The translations under genes were made by a program, and so were the position numbers. From the NCBI RefSeq assembly GCF_001613245.1, contig NZ_BDBZ01000007.1:1-64000 (forward strand): 64,000 nucleotides of DNA, given 5' to 3'. Each line of letters starts with the position of its first letter. The stretch's first letter is position 1. Source of the DNA: Nocardia speluncae NBRC 108251. Lineage in GTDB: Bacteria > Actinomycetota > Actinomycetes > Mycobacteriales > Mycobacteriaceae. Under the pieces are notes generated by a model that worked only from the letters and a program-made list of their open reading frames with translations, made no database searches and was not told the origin of the DNA. Positions 23,594 through 32,527 of this stretch are shown here, piece by piece.

Positions 23594-24781
23594 ATGCCCG
23601 AAGAGTGCAGATCGCCGCGCCCGGATGCCCGGGCGCGGCTCACGGTTGCCGCTGAGGTGTACGGCCTCGGCGTCGGGCCGGCCGCCTGGCGTCGCGGACC
23701 CCGCACGAACGAGGCCGTGCTCGAGGCAATCGAGGAAGCCGCCGCCCACCTCGACACCGCCGGCGCCGACTACCTGGTCGTCGCCGATTCGCTCACCTCC
23801 CGGTTCGCTCCGGATATCGACAGCGTCCGTCCCGATGCGCTGCTGGTGGCAAGCGGATTGGTCACGCGCACCCGGCAACTCGGGTTGATCCCGGCGATCG
23901 GCCTCCCGGCGACCGAACCCTTCCATGTGTCCCGCGCCGTCGCCACACTGGATATCCTGTCCGGCGGTCGCGGCGGCTGGCATCCGGTGGCGCCGGAGGA
24001 CGACCCCCTCGTCGACCGTTCCCGCCCCGGCGCCGAGCCCGGCGGCCCATCGGTGAACAATGATCGCTACGCCGAACATATTGCCGTCACACGGGCACTG
24101 GCGACGAGCTGGGAGCCGGATGCCATCTTGTGGGACACCCGCGCCGGGCGGTTCCTGGACGCGGCGAGGATCCATACGCTCGAGCCGCTCGGCGAACACT
24201 TTCCGGTCATCGGCCCCTCGCCGACCCCGCGCCCCCCACGCGGCGGTTTGTACACCGTTGTCGACGCGACCGCGCAGGAAGTTTCCCTCGCCGCACGCTG
24301 GGCCGACGAGGCAATCGTGCGCGCGGAATCACCTGCCGAAGCAGCGGCTGTAGCGACGGCGCTGCGCAGATCTCTGAACGAGCACGACGCCCGGCACCAT
24401 GAGAGTTCCACGCGACCCGGACAGGGGCCCCGCCGATTCCGGGAGAGATCCGGGCGACCGGAGCGCGACGCCCCGCCGTGGACCGCGAATCCCCCCGGCC
24501 GGCGGCGCGATATTCCACTGCGTATCGCGGTCCGCCCCTACCTGGCCGATACTGCCGGGCAAGCCCGTGAACTGCAGGTAGCCGATTGCGTGCTCCCCGC
24601 CGCGACCCGCGCGATTCCGGTAGTGGGCACCGCCGGGGAAATCGTGGCGCAACTCGAACGGCTCGCCGCGGATCTGGCCACGCCCCGGATCCTGCTCAGC
24701 CTGCCCGACACTCGCGGGGCCGCCCAGCTCTGGCATCGGCTCGCCGCCGCCGGGCTGCCGACCGGCCGCATACCCGCCTGA
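23594..24781 (+). CDS. LLM-class flavin-dependent oxidoreductase, 395 aa
   Basis: A luciferase-like TIM-barrel enzyme: ADYLVVADSL near residue 60, LGLIPAIGLPATEPFHVSRA, then LDILSGGRGGWHPV, the family's typical FMN-binding order. The C-terminal part from ~residue 310 is shorter than in the next two genes and preceded by a Pro/Arg-rich linker (RPGQGPRRFRERSGRPER), so it is a diverged member. ATG 23594 is chosen; AGAAGAGAG precedes it. First of three adjacent LLM genes leading into a dipeptide-type ABC importer. Such sets act as FMN-dependent monooxygenases on organosulfur or amino-polycarboxylate compounds. Confidence 0.8.
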   Translation: MPEECRSPRPDARARLTVAAEVYGLGVGPAAWRRGPRTNEAVLEAIEEAAAHLDTAGADYLVVADSLTSRFAPDIDSVRPDALLVASGLVTRTRQLGLIPAIGLPATEPFHVSRAVATLDILSGGRGGWHPVAPEDDPLVDRSRPGAEPGGPSVNNDRYAEHIAVTRALATSWEPDAILWDTRAGRFLDAARIHTLEPLGEHFPVIGPSPTPRPPRGGLYTVVDATAQEVSLAARWADEAIVRAESPAEAAAVATALRRSLNEHDARHHESSTRPGQGPRRFRERSGRPERDAPPWTANPPGRRRDIPLRIAVRPYLADTAGQARELQVADCVLPAATRAIPVVGTAGEIVAQLERLAADLATPRILLSLPDTRGAAQLWHRLAAAGLPTGRIPA

Positions 24782-24803
24782 TCGATCTCGCCGAAAGTTC
24801 TCG

Positions 24804-26105
24804 ATGAACCAGCCAGTCGCCCACCTGGGCGTGATATTCCCCGGTAACAACGAGTCCGTCGTGTGGCGCCATCCGGCCACCCGATCGTTTCTCGAACTCG
24901 ATACCTATCTCGATTTCGCCCGCACCGCCGAACGTGGCGGCCTGGACTTCCTGTTTCTTGCCGAACGGCTCGGGATCCGCGGTGCCGCGGGCCGGGTCCA
25001 CGAACATCTGGCCGCCGGGCGGGTGGACAATCTGACCGTTCTCGCGGCGCTGGCCCGCGCAACCACCCACCTGGGGTTGGTGGCCACACTCAATACGACC
25101 TTCAACGATGCGCTCACCCTGGCCCGTCAGCTGGCCACCCTCGATCAGCTGAGTGCCGGTCGAGCGGCATGGAATATCGTGACCACCGAAACGGTGGGGT
25201 CGAACTTCTCCGCCGGTAACTACCTCGCCCACGACGAGCGGTACACACGCGCCGGTGAAGTCGTCGATCTGGTGCGGCAACTGTGGCGGGCGGCGCCCGA
25301 GGCAGCGGTCCGCCACGAGGGACGTTTCCAGAGCTATGCGGGTTCACCCGGACTCGGCCGCAGCCGGCAGGGGGAGCCGGTTCTCGTCCAGGCCGGGGCC
25401 TCGGCAGACGGGCGTGCCTTCGCTGCCCGCTACGCCGATGTGGTGTTCACCAATGCGGGCGGTGATATCGAGCGGGCCAGAGCTTTCCGCGCCGATCTGC
25501 GCCGCCTCGCCGGCCAGGCGGGCCGCGACCCGGCGCGCGTTCTCGTTCTGCCGGAATTCGGATTCGTCGTCGGGGATACTGCCGCCGAAGCCGTGGAGCA
25601 GGCTGCGTACCTGACCGACCTGAAGGTATCGCCCCTGTTCGCGAGGGCGTGGCTCGAGGATATGTGGCGCCGCCCGTACCCCGATTTCGATATCGACGGG
25701 CCGCTCCCCGCCGAGGAACCCGATTACGCCGGCGGTCTGCCCGCCGACGACCGCTTCGCGGTGCGCGCCGCCACCACCCACCAGCAGCGTGTCACGGCCT
25801 ATCGCGACCTGGCCGAACAGCAGGGGTTCACCGTGCGGCAGCTGATCGCGCATCTCAAACGCGACAGCCTGTTCGCGGGTACCCCCGAGGCGATCGCCGA
25901 CGAGATCGAACGCTGGGTCACCACCGGCGCCTCCGACGGTTTCATCCTGTCGCCTCCGGTGATCGTCGACAGCCTGACCCGGTTCGTCGACTCGGTAGTG
26001 CCCCGGTTGCGGGCGCGCGGACTGCTACGCGAAACCTATGCCGGTTCGACCCTGCGCGACCACCTCGGCCTTCCCGGCCCGACCGCCGGTACCCCAGCGG
26101 ACTGA
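24804..26105 (+). CDS. FMN-dependent monooxygenase, LLM class (NtaA/SnaA/DszA-like), 433 aa
   Basis: Typical NtaA/SnaA/DszA/DmoA subfamily features: an early FLELDTYLDFARTAERGGLDF, LGLVATLNTTFNDALTLARQ, LDQLSAGRAAWNIVTT near residue 120, NFSAGNYLAHDERYTRA, and a late QAGASADGRAFAARYADVVF. These two-component enzymes use FMNH2 from a separate reductase to split C-N or C-S bonds (NTA, dimethyl sulfide, dibenzothiophene sulfone). No flavin reductase gene is near. It is 22 bp after the first LLM gene, in one operon with it. Confidence 0.9.
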   Translation: MNQPVAHLGVIFPGNNESVVWRHPATRSFLELDTYLDFARTAERGGLDFLFLAERLGIRGAAGRVHEHLAAGRVDNLTVLAALARATTHLGLVATLNTTFNDALTLARQLATLDQLSAGRAAWNIVTTETVGSNFSAGNYLAHDERYTRAGEVVDLVRQLWRAAPEAAVRHEGRFQSYAGSPGLGRSRQGEPVLVQAGASADGRAFAARYADVVFTNAGGDIERARAFRADLRRLAGQAGRDPARVLVLPEFGFVVGDTAAEAVEQAAYLTDLKVSPLFARAWLEDMWRRPYPDFDIDGPLPAEEPDYAGGLPADDRFAVRAATTHQQRVTAYRDLAEQQGFTVRQLIAHLKRDSLFAGTPEAIADEIERWVTTGASDGFILSPPVIVDSLTRFVDSVVPRLRARGLLRETYAGSTLRDHLGLPGPTAGTPAD

Positions 26106-26185
26106 ACCCGGCGACAGCGCCGCCCTCGACCGGCAACCGCCGGGCTCCGACCCTGCCGTCCCGACCTAGAACGGAGTGGATTTCC

Positions 26186-27508
26186 TTGTCTGCCAACGCG
26201 GCTCCTCGCCGGATGATCCTCGGCACCCTGCTCAACGGCGCGGGCCATCACGAAGGTGGCTGGCGGCTGCCGGACAGCCGCGCCGAGGAGATCTACGCCG
26301 TTTCTCTCTATCGTGATCTCGCCCGCCTGGCGGAGGACGCGAAACTGCACTTCTTGTTCGCCGCCGACAGTCCGAGCCAGGATCTGCGGCAGCTCCGGAA
26401 GAAGGCCCACCGCAACCTGGAGCCGCTCACCCTGCTCACTGCGTTATCGCTGTCCACCGAGCGGATCGGCCTCATCGGGACCTTCACCACGTCCTATTAC
26501 GAACCGTACAATCTGGCCCGGCAATTGAATTCGCTCGATATCATCTCCGGCGGCCGCACCGGCTGGAATGTGGTCACCTCGCATTCGGGCGCGGAGAACT
26601 TCACCGACCGGCCGCATCTCGAACACGGTCTGCGCTACCGGCGCGCCGAGGAGTACGTGCGCCTGACGAAAGCTCTGTGGGACGGCTGGGACCGCGATGC
26701 CCTCGCCGTGGATCGGGCACATGGCGTGTGGGTGGATACCGAGAAGGTGCGTGCCGCAGATTTCCACGGTGAGTTCCTGCATTCCCAGGGCCCGCTGAAT
26801 CTACCGCCGTCCCCGCAGCGGTGGCCGGTGCTGGTGCAGGCGGGTGCCTCGGACGACGGCAAAGTGCTCGCCGCCGCGCACGCCGAACTCGTGTACACGG
26901 CCGGCAGCGGGCTGGAAGGGGCCTACGCCTACGCCGAGGACGTCCGTGACCGGGCCGAGGCGCGGGGGCGCGGACGTGACGCAGTGAAGATTCTGCCCGG
27001 AATCGCGCCGGTGGTCGCGGAGACCGATGCGCAGGCGCAGCGAATCCTCGACGAACTGGACGATTTCATCGACAACCGGACGGCGCTGCCGATGCTGGAG
27101 AAGCTTTTCGGTGGGATCGATCTCTCCACCATCGGGCTCGACGAGCGGATCCCCGCAGAACTGCTCCCGCAGACCTCACAGGCGTGGGTCGAATCGCGGT
27201 ACCGGCTGTTGCGCGGGCTCGCCGTGGACGAGGGTTACACCGTGCGGCAACTGATCCGGGTGGCGCAGCGTGGGGGCGGGCACTGGAGTCCGGTCGGTTC
27301 GGTGGAGCGGGTGGCCGACCAGATGGAGGAGTGGTTCCGGGCCGGCGCCGCGGACGGGTTCAACTTCCTGCCCCTCTACAACCCTGGCGGACTGCACGCG
27401 ATCACCACCCTGCTGGTGCCGGAACTGGTGCGGCGCGGGCTGTTCCGCGACGAGTACGAAGGCTCGACGTTGCGTGAGAACCTCGGCTTCGCACCGCTGG
27501 AGCATTGA
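26186..27508 (+). CDS. FMN-dependent monooxygenase, LLM class (NtaA/SnaA/DszA-like), 440 aa
   Basis: Same subfamily as the gene at 24804: YRDLARLAEDAKLHFLFAAD, LIGTFTTSYYEPYNLARQL, LDIISGGRTGWNVVTSHSG, and VLVQAGASDDGKVLAAAHAE. The longer frame reaches back into the previous gene, so the start is set at TTG 26186, eight bases after a GGAGTGG site; the first ATG (26213) has no ribosome site. The stop is 1 bp before the permease ATG at 27510. The pair of NtaA-like enzymes may take different imported substrates. Confidence 0.9.
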   Translation: MSANAAPRRMILGTLLNGAGHHEGGWRLPDSRAEEIYAVSLYRDLARLAEDAKLHFLFAADSPSQDLRQLRKKAHRNLEPLTLLTALSLSTERIGLIGTFTTSYYEPYNLARQLNSLDIISGGRTGWNVVTSHSGAENFTDRPHLEHGLRYRRAEEYVRLTKALWDGWDRDALAVDRAHGVWVDTEKVRAADFHGEFLHSQGPLNLPPSPQRWPVLVQAGASDDGKVLAAAHAELVYTAGSGLEGAYAYAEDVRDRAEARGRGRDAVKILPGIAPVVAETDAQAQRILDELDDFIDNRTALPMLEKLFGGIDLSTIGLDERIPAELLPQTSQAWVESRYRLLRGLAVDEGYTVRQLIRVAQRGGGHWSPVGSVERVADQMEEWFRAGAADGFNFLPLYNPGGLHAITTLLVPELVRRGLFRDEYEGSTLRENLGFAPLEH

Positions 27509-27509
27509 G

Positions 27510-28487
27510 ATGACCGATACCGTCCACACCGCCGCGCCGTTGCCCCGGCGGTGGCGGGTGCGTGAAATCGCCGGCACCCGGTTCCTACTGCACCGGGCGA
27601 TCACCGGTGTGTTCGCGGTGATCGGTGCGTTCGTCCTGTTGTTCTTCGCCTTGTACGCCTCCGCCGATCCCGCGCGGGCGATGCTGCCCCAGGATGCGAC
27701 CGACGCCGACGTCGCGGCGGTCACCGCGGAGTACGGTTTCGACCGGCCGATCTGGGTGCAGTTCACGAACTTCGTCGGTTCCGTCCTGACCGGGAACCTG
27801 CCGGACTCCTTCCGATACGGGGAGAACCCGTTCGCACTGGCGCTCGACCATCTCGGCGCCAGCGTCCTGCTCGGCACGGTGGCCTTGTTCATCGGCGCGG
27901 GTCTCGGCGGCCTCGTCGGCTATCTGGCGGCGACCGGTACCGGCTGGTGGCGTCGCCGGGGGTTGCCCGCGGTGGCCATCGCCTCGCATGCGTTGCCGAC
28001 CTTCTTCCTCGCCGTCGTGCTGATCTACGTCTTTGCTGTTGTGCTGAAAGTGCTGCCCACCAACGGTTTGCGGACACCGGCCGGACTGGTCCTGCCGGTG
28101 GTTGTGCTGGCCGTCAGCATCATCCCGGATATCGCACGCACCGTCCGGGTTTCGGTACTGGAACTGCTGGACGCCGATCATGTGCGTGCCGCTCGCTCGC
28201 GCGGCCTGAGCGGGCGGCGGATCGCGCTGCGCCATATCGTCGCCAACGCGGCGGCGCCCGTGGTCAATCTGCTCGGGGTGCAGGCCGGCTATCTGCTGGG
28301 CGGCGCGGTCGTGGTGGAGACGACCTTCGGCTGGCCGGGGCTGGGCCAGCTCGCCGTCAACTCACTGCAGAACCGGGATTACCCGCTGGTCATCGCATGT
28401 GTGCTGGTACTGGCCGTGGGGTTCGTCATCGCCAATCTGCTCGCCGATGTGTTGTCGGCGCTGCTCGAACCGAGGATCACCGCATGA
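27510..28487 (+). CDS. ABC transporter permease (DppB/OppB type), 325 aa
   Basis: N-terminal membrane segment near residue 30-50, then the periplasmic loop (YGFDRPIWVQFTNFVGSVLTGNL) typical of OppB/DppB, and five further segments. The EAA loop ARSRGLSGRRIALRHIVANA near residue 230 contacts the ATPase. It overlaps the next permease by ATGA. It forms half of the channel of a peptide/nickel/opine-family importer, here following flavin monooxygenases. Confidence 0.93.
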   Translation: MTDTVHTAAPLPRRWRVREIAGTRFLLHRAITGVFAVIGAFVLLFFALYASADPARAMLPQDATDADVAAVTAEYGFDRPIWVQFTNFVGSVLTGNLPDSFRYGENPFALALDHLGASVLLGTVALFIGAGLGGLVGYLAATGTGWWRRRGLPAVAIASHALPTFFLAVVLIYVFAVVLKVLPTNGLRTPAGLVLPVVVLAVSIIPDIARTVRVSVLELLDADHVRAARSRGLSGRRIALRHIVANAAAPVVNLLGVQAGYLLGGAVVVETTFGWPGLGQLAVNSLQNRDYPLVIACVLVLAVGFVIANLLADVLSALLEPRITA

Positions 28488-29326
28488 CCGCCCCCGCTGT
28501 CGCGGTCCGCCGCCGGACCGATCGCACCGCGCTCGTCTGCGCCGCTGTACTGGGTCTGATCGTGCTGATCACGCTGTGCGCGCCATTTCTGGCTCCCCAC
28601 GATCCGGTTACCGGCGATCTCGCCGGGGTACTGCAATCCCCGTCGGCCGCCCATCCGTTCGGCACCGACGAACTCGGCCGGGACCTGCTGAGCCGGGTGC
28701 TGCACGGCGGCCGCGGCGCCCTGACCATCACCGCGATCAGCAGCGTGCTGACCGCACTGATCGCCGTCGTCCTCGCCATCGCCGCGGCCACCCTGGGGCC
28801 CGCCGTGGACGCCGTCGCCGGGAGGCTGGGCGATATCGCGCTGGCGGTACCCACCATCGTGATCGCGATCGTGCTGCTGACCTTCGCGGGTAATTCGCCG
28901 GCCATCCTCGTCACTGTGATGGTGCTGGGCGGCTGGGTTCCGACATTCCGGCTGGTCCGGGCCTCCGCGCGGGCCACACTCGCGCTGCCCTACGTGGATG
29001 CCGCCCGGATCGCCGGGGTCCGGCCGGGCCGGATCGCCCTGCGGCATGTCGTGCCCGCGGTAGCCCCGATCCTGGTCGTCTCGGCCACGGCGAGCGCCTC
29101 GGTGGTGCTCGTTTCGCTGTCCAGCCTGAACTATCTCGGACTGGGCCTGCAACCGCCCATACCGGACTGGGGCCAGATGGTGGCGGCCGGCCAGGCGAAA
29201 CTGTCCACCGCGCCGTGGCTTTCGCTCATACCCGGTGGCGTGCTGGCGGTCACCGTGTTCTGCCTGCAGATGGTGGGCGATGCCGTCTCCGATCGGCTCG
29301 GCGGAAATGAGGAGAACACACGATGA
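28484..29326 (+). CDS. ABC transporter permease (DppC/OppC type), 280 aa
   Basis: Starts at ATG 28484 inside the previous stop (ATGA). It has HPFGTDELGRDLLSRVLHGG near residue 55, the classic DppC signature, and the EAA loop ARIAGVRPGRIALRHVVPA near residue 175. Six membrane segments. It pairs with the DppB-type permease and overlaps the ATPase gene by ATGA as well. Confidence 0.93.
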   Translation: MTAPAVAVRRRTDRTALVCAAVLGLIVLITLCAPFLAPHDPVTGDLAGVLQSPSAAHPFGTDELGRDLLSRVLHGGRGALTITAISSVLTALIAVVLAIAAATLGPAVDAVAGRLGDIALAVPTIVIAIVLLTFAGNSPAILVTVMVLGGWVPTFRLVRASARATLALPYVDAARIAGVRPGRIALRHVVPAVAPILVVSATASASVVLVSLSSLNYLGLGLQPPIPDWGQMVAAGQAKLSTAPWLSLIPGGVLAVTVFCLQMVGDAVSDRLGGNEENTR

Positions 29327-30987
29327 CACCTACCGCCGGCGCAGTTCCCGGTACCACGCGCGAGACCGCTGCCCTGGCCCTCGAGGGACTCGTGGTGCGG
29401 GCCCGCCGCACCGGGCAGGTACTCGTAGACGGGATCGATCTGACCCTCGAGCCGGGCGAATCCGTAGGTATCGTCGGCGAATCCGGATCCGGCAAGACGC
29501 TCACCGTCATGGCGGCAGCCGGGTTGCTGCCGGCCGGTACCCAGCAGGACACGGGCACCATCCGGCTGGGTGGCCGCGATATCGGTGAACTCGGCGCGGC
29601 CGAGCGGCGCCGGTTCATCGCCGGGCGGGTCGGGGTGATCTTCCAGAATCCGACTGCCTCGCTCAATCCTCGGCTCACTGTGGCCACCCAGGTCGGTGAG
29701 GTGGTACGGGCAGCGAAGTCGAAGGCCGGCACCGGACCCGCACGAGTGCGGGAACTCCTCGATCTGGCGCAGATTCCGGACCGGGACCGGGTCCTGGCGG
29801 CCTATCCCCACGAACTCTCCGGCGGCCTCAACCAGCGTGTCGCGATAGCGCTGGCGCTGGCGGCGTCGCCTTCGGTGCTCATCGCCGACGAGGCCACCAC
29901 GGCGCTCGATGTGACCACCCAGCACCGGGTGCTGGGTATGCTCGCCGATCTCCGCCGTGATCTGGGCCTGGCGCTACTGCTGGTGAGCCATGACATGGGC
30001 GTGGTCGCCGATACCACCGAGCGGGTGCTGGTGATGCGCGGCGGGAAAATCGTCGAACACGGCGAGACCGCGGCGCTGCTGGCCGCTCCCGGGCATCCCT
30101 ACACCCAGGAGTTGCTGGATGCGCTGCCGCAGCGTCTCGGTATCGCGACCGCGCCGGACACCGAAGCCGCCGAACCACTGGTCACAGTGCGCGGCGTCAC
30201 GGCCGGGTTCCCGGAGGCGGGCACGGTACGCCGCCGGACCCGGACGGTATTGCACAGCGTGGATATGGAGCTACGTCCCGGCTGCTCGCTCGGTATCGTC
30301 GGCGAATCCGGTTCCGGCAAAACCACACTCGCTCGGATTGTGGCCGGACTGCTCACGCCCACGTCGGGTTCGCTGTCACTCGGCGGCGACGGAAGCTGGT
30401 CCGATCTGGACCGCGCCCGTCGCGCGCAGTGGCGCCGGGATGTGCAATACGTCTTCCAGGACCCCTACGGTTCGCTGAATCCGCGGATGACCGTCGCCCA
30501 GTGCCTGCGCGAGCCACTGGAGGCCAACGGCCTGGATCGCCGCGCCGCCGACGCGCGGATCACCACCCTGATACCGGAGGTGGGCCTGCCGGCCGATGTC
30601 ACCGACCGCCGGACAAGCACCTTGTCCGGCGGTCAGCGACAGCGGGTGGGTATCGCCCGCGCCCTCGCCACCGATCCGCGCGTACTCATCGGCGACGAAC
30701 CGGTCTCTGCGCTCGACGTGACCGTCCAGGCCCATATTCTGCGCCTGCTGAAGGAGCTCGTCACCCGGCGCGGGTTGTCGCTTCTCTTCATCTCGCACGA
30801 CCTCGCGGTCGTCGGCTACCTGTGCGAATCCGTAGTGGTGATGCGTGACGGCCGCATCGTCGAATCCGGCCGCACCGCCGATCTGCTCACCGACCCGAAA
30901 ACCGAGTACACGCGCCGGCTCGTGGAGGCCGTTCCCGGCTCTTCGCTGCCGGGCCGGGCGCCCACCGTAGAAAGCATTTCCTCATGA
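29323..30987 (+). CDS. Fused dual ABC ATPase (DppD-DppF type), 554 aa
   Basis: Two complete ATPase halves in one chain. Half 1 (residues ~15-275) has Walker A GESGSGKT, signature LSGGLNQRV and Walker B VLIADEAT. Half 2 (~285-545) has Walker A GESGSGKTT, signature LSGGQRQRV and Walker B VLIGDEPV. Together they make the heterodimeric motor of an Opp/Dpp importer, so no separate second ATPase gene is needed. Translation is coupled on both sides by 4-base overlaps. Confidence 0.93.
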   Translation: MTPTAGAVPGTTRETAALALEGLVVRARRTGQVLVDGIDLTLEPGESVGIVGESGSGKTLTVMAAAGLLPAGTQQDTGTIRLGGRDIGELGAAERRRFIAGRVGVIFQNPTASLNPRLTVATQVGEVVRAAKSKAGTGPARVRELLDLAQIPDRDRVLAAYPHELSGGLNQRVAIALALAASPSVLIADEATTALDVTTQHRVLGMLADLRRDLGLALLLVSHDMGVVADTTERVLVMRGGKIVEHGETAALLAAPGHPYTQELLDALPQRLGIATAPDTEAAEPLVTVRGVTAGFPEAGTVRRRTRTVLHSVDMELRPGCSLGIVGESGSGKTTLARIVAGLLTPTSGSLSLGGDGSWSDLDRARRAQWRRDVQYVFQDPYGSLNPRMTVAQCLREPLEANGLDRRAADARITTLIPEVGLPADVTDRRTSTLSGGQRQRVGIARALATDPRVLIGDEPVSALDVTVQAHILRLLKELVTRRGLSLLFISHDLAVVGYLCESVVVMRDGRIVESGRTADLLTDPKTEYTRRLVEAVPGSSLPGRAPTVESISS

Positions 30988-32498
30988 CGAACTGGTCGAG
31001 ACGTTCCTTCCTGGCCGCCGCCGCGGTGCTACCGGCCGTAGTTGCTGCCTGCGGCTCGCTGTCGGATCCGGGGCCGGGGTCGACTGTCGGCGACACCCTC
31101 CGGATCTCTTTGTCGCGGTCCATCAAAACGATCAACCCGTACAGCGTCGGTTCGCCCGATGCCGACCGCGCTGTCCAGGGGGCGGTCTACAGCGCTCTCA
31201 CCCGCACCGGTGCCGACGGCAGTACCCAGCCCGAAATCGCCACCAGTTGGCGCGAGGTCGACGAACTCACCTGGCAGTTCACACTCCGACAGGATGCGGC
31301 TTTCCCTGACGGAACCCCGCTGACCAGCCAGGATATTCTCTGGAACTTCGATCATCTGCTCGATCCTGCGGACACGACCCAGTCCGGTTCGAAACTGCGC
31401 GCCTTCGTTTCCGCGGTGAGCCTGCCGCAATCGGAGGTCCTGCAGTTCTCGTTGCGCGAGCCCGCTACCGATCTGCCCGGCCGCCTCAGCCTGATCTACC
31501 TCACCACCGCCGCGTTCGCGGCGAACAACAATCTCGACACCGCGGCCTGGGGCACGGGTCCCTACCGGCTGGACGATATCGACTTGGAGAACGGGGCACA
31601 GCTGTCGCTGAACCCGCACTACTTCGGGCCCGCACCGGCATTCCCGGAGGTGGCGTTCTCCGTTCTGGCCTCCGAAGCGGCGCGTGTGGCGGGCCTGCAG
31701 TCCGGGGAGATCGATCTCGCGCTCACCATCGAGCCCTCGAACCTGCCGCAGTTCGCCGACTCCCACCGAACGGTGCTCGCGCCCGGACCTCGCGCACATA
31801 CATTGGCGATCAACGAATCTCATCCCGCTCTGGCCGACCCGCGGGTGCGTCGGGCGCTCAACTACGGCATCGACAAGCAGGCCATCGTGTCGTCGATATT
31901 CGGCAAGGACTTCCCGATCCTGCCCGGCCAGGTGCTCTTCGGCCCCTACCAGGACCCGGCCGCGGGAGTCGGCGCCTATCCCTACGATCCGGAGCAGGCC
32001 AAGGCATTGCTCGCCGAATCCGGGCACGGCGGTGGACTATCGCTCGAGGTCTCGATTCCCGCCGGCAGTTATGTGGCCGGCGAAACCGTGGTGCAGGCGA
32101 TCGCCCAGCAGCTGGCTGCGATCGGGGTGACCCTGCGCCTCACCCCGGAAGCCGATTCGTTCGACCGCCAGGCCGGGCCGAATCCCCCCGATCTCGCCTA
32201 TATCGCCTGGACGACCGAATACAAGGGGGGCTATCAATGGCTGGACTACTACACCACGACCTTCTCGATGAGCAATACCACCGACATCGGGTTCGACACT
32301 CTGCTGACCCGAGCTCTCGCCACCGGCGATCCGACAACCCAGCGTGACCTGATCGACCGTGCCATGCGCCGCTATCACGACGAGGCCGACACCGTCTTCT
32401 TGTGGCCGGCCCCGCTGACAGCCGTGCATTCGGCCGCGCTGAACTGGACGCCGCGCGTGGTGGTGTGGCCGCAGGAGGTCACCCGCGCCGGCACATGA
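30984..32498 (+). CDS. ABC transporter substrate-binding lipoprotein (DppA/OppA family), 504 aa
   Basis: An N-terminal twin-Arg-like signal (SRRSFLAAAAVLPAVV) runs into a lipobox VVAACGS, so it is a Tat- or Sec-exported lipoprotein. The mature protein is an SBP family 5 member: LRISLSRSIKTINPYSVG, WQFTLRQDAAFPDGTPLTSQ, and RVRRALNYGIDKQAI near residue 285. It overlaps the ATPase gene by 4 bp and ends the operon 23594-32498. The ligand is unknown. With three FMN monooxygenases in front it is more likely a sulfur- or nitrogen-bearing organic compound than a peptide (inference). Confidence 0.92.
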   Translation: MTNWSRRSFLAAAAVLPAVVAACGSLSDPGPGSTVGDTLRISLSRSIKTINPYSVGSPDADRAVQGAVYSALTRTGADGSTQPEIATSWREVDELTWQFTLRQDAAFPDGTPLTSQDILWNFDHLLDPADTTQSGSKLRAFVSAVSLPQSEVLQFSLREPATDLPGRLSLIYLTTAAFAANNNLDTAAWGTGPYRLDDIDLENGAQLSLNPHYFGPAPAFPEVAFSVLASEAARVAGLQSGEIDLALTIEPSNLPQFADSHRTVLAPGPRAHTLAINESHPALADPRVRRALNYGIDKQAIVSSIFGKDFPILPGQVLFGPYQDPAAGVGAYPYDPEQAKALLAESGHGGGLSLEVSIPAGSYVAGETVVQAIAQQLAAIGVTLRLTPEADSFDRQAGPNPPDLAYIAWTTEYKGGYQWLDYYTTTFSMSNTTDIGFDTLLTRALATGDPTTQRDLIDRAMRRYHDEADTVFLWPAPLTAVHSAALNWTPRVVVWPQEVTRAGT

Positions 32499-32527
32499 GC
32501 GTGGCGAGGGCCGCGACCGGATAAGTC

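Noticed and set aside
23400..23600. SAM or cobalamin riboswitch before the LLM operon
   Set aside because: No recognisable conserved core (e.g. SAM-I blocks or a B12 box) could be placed by eye.
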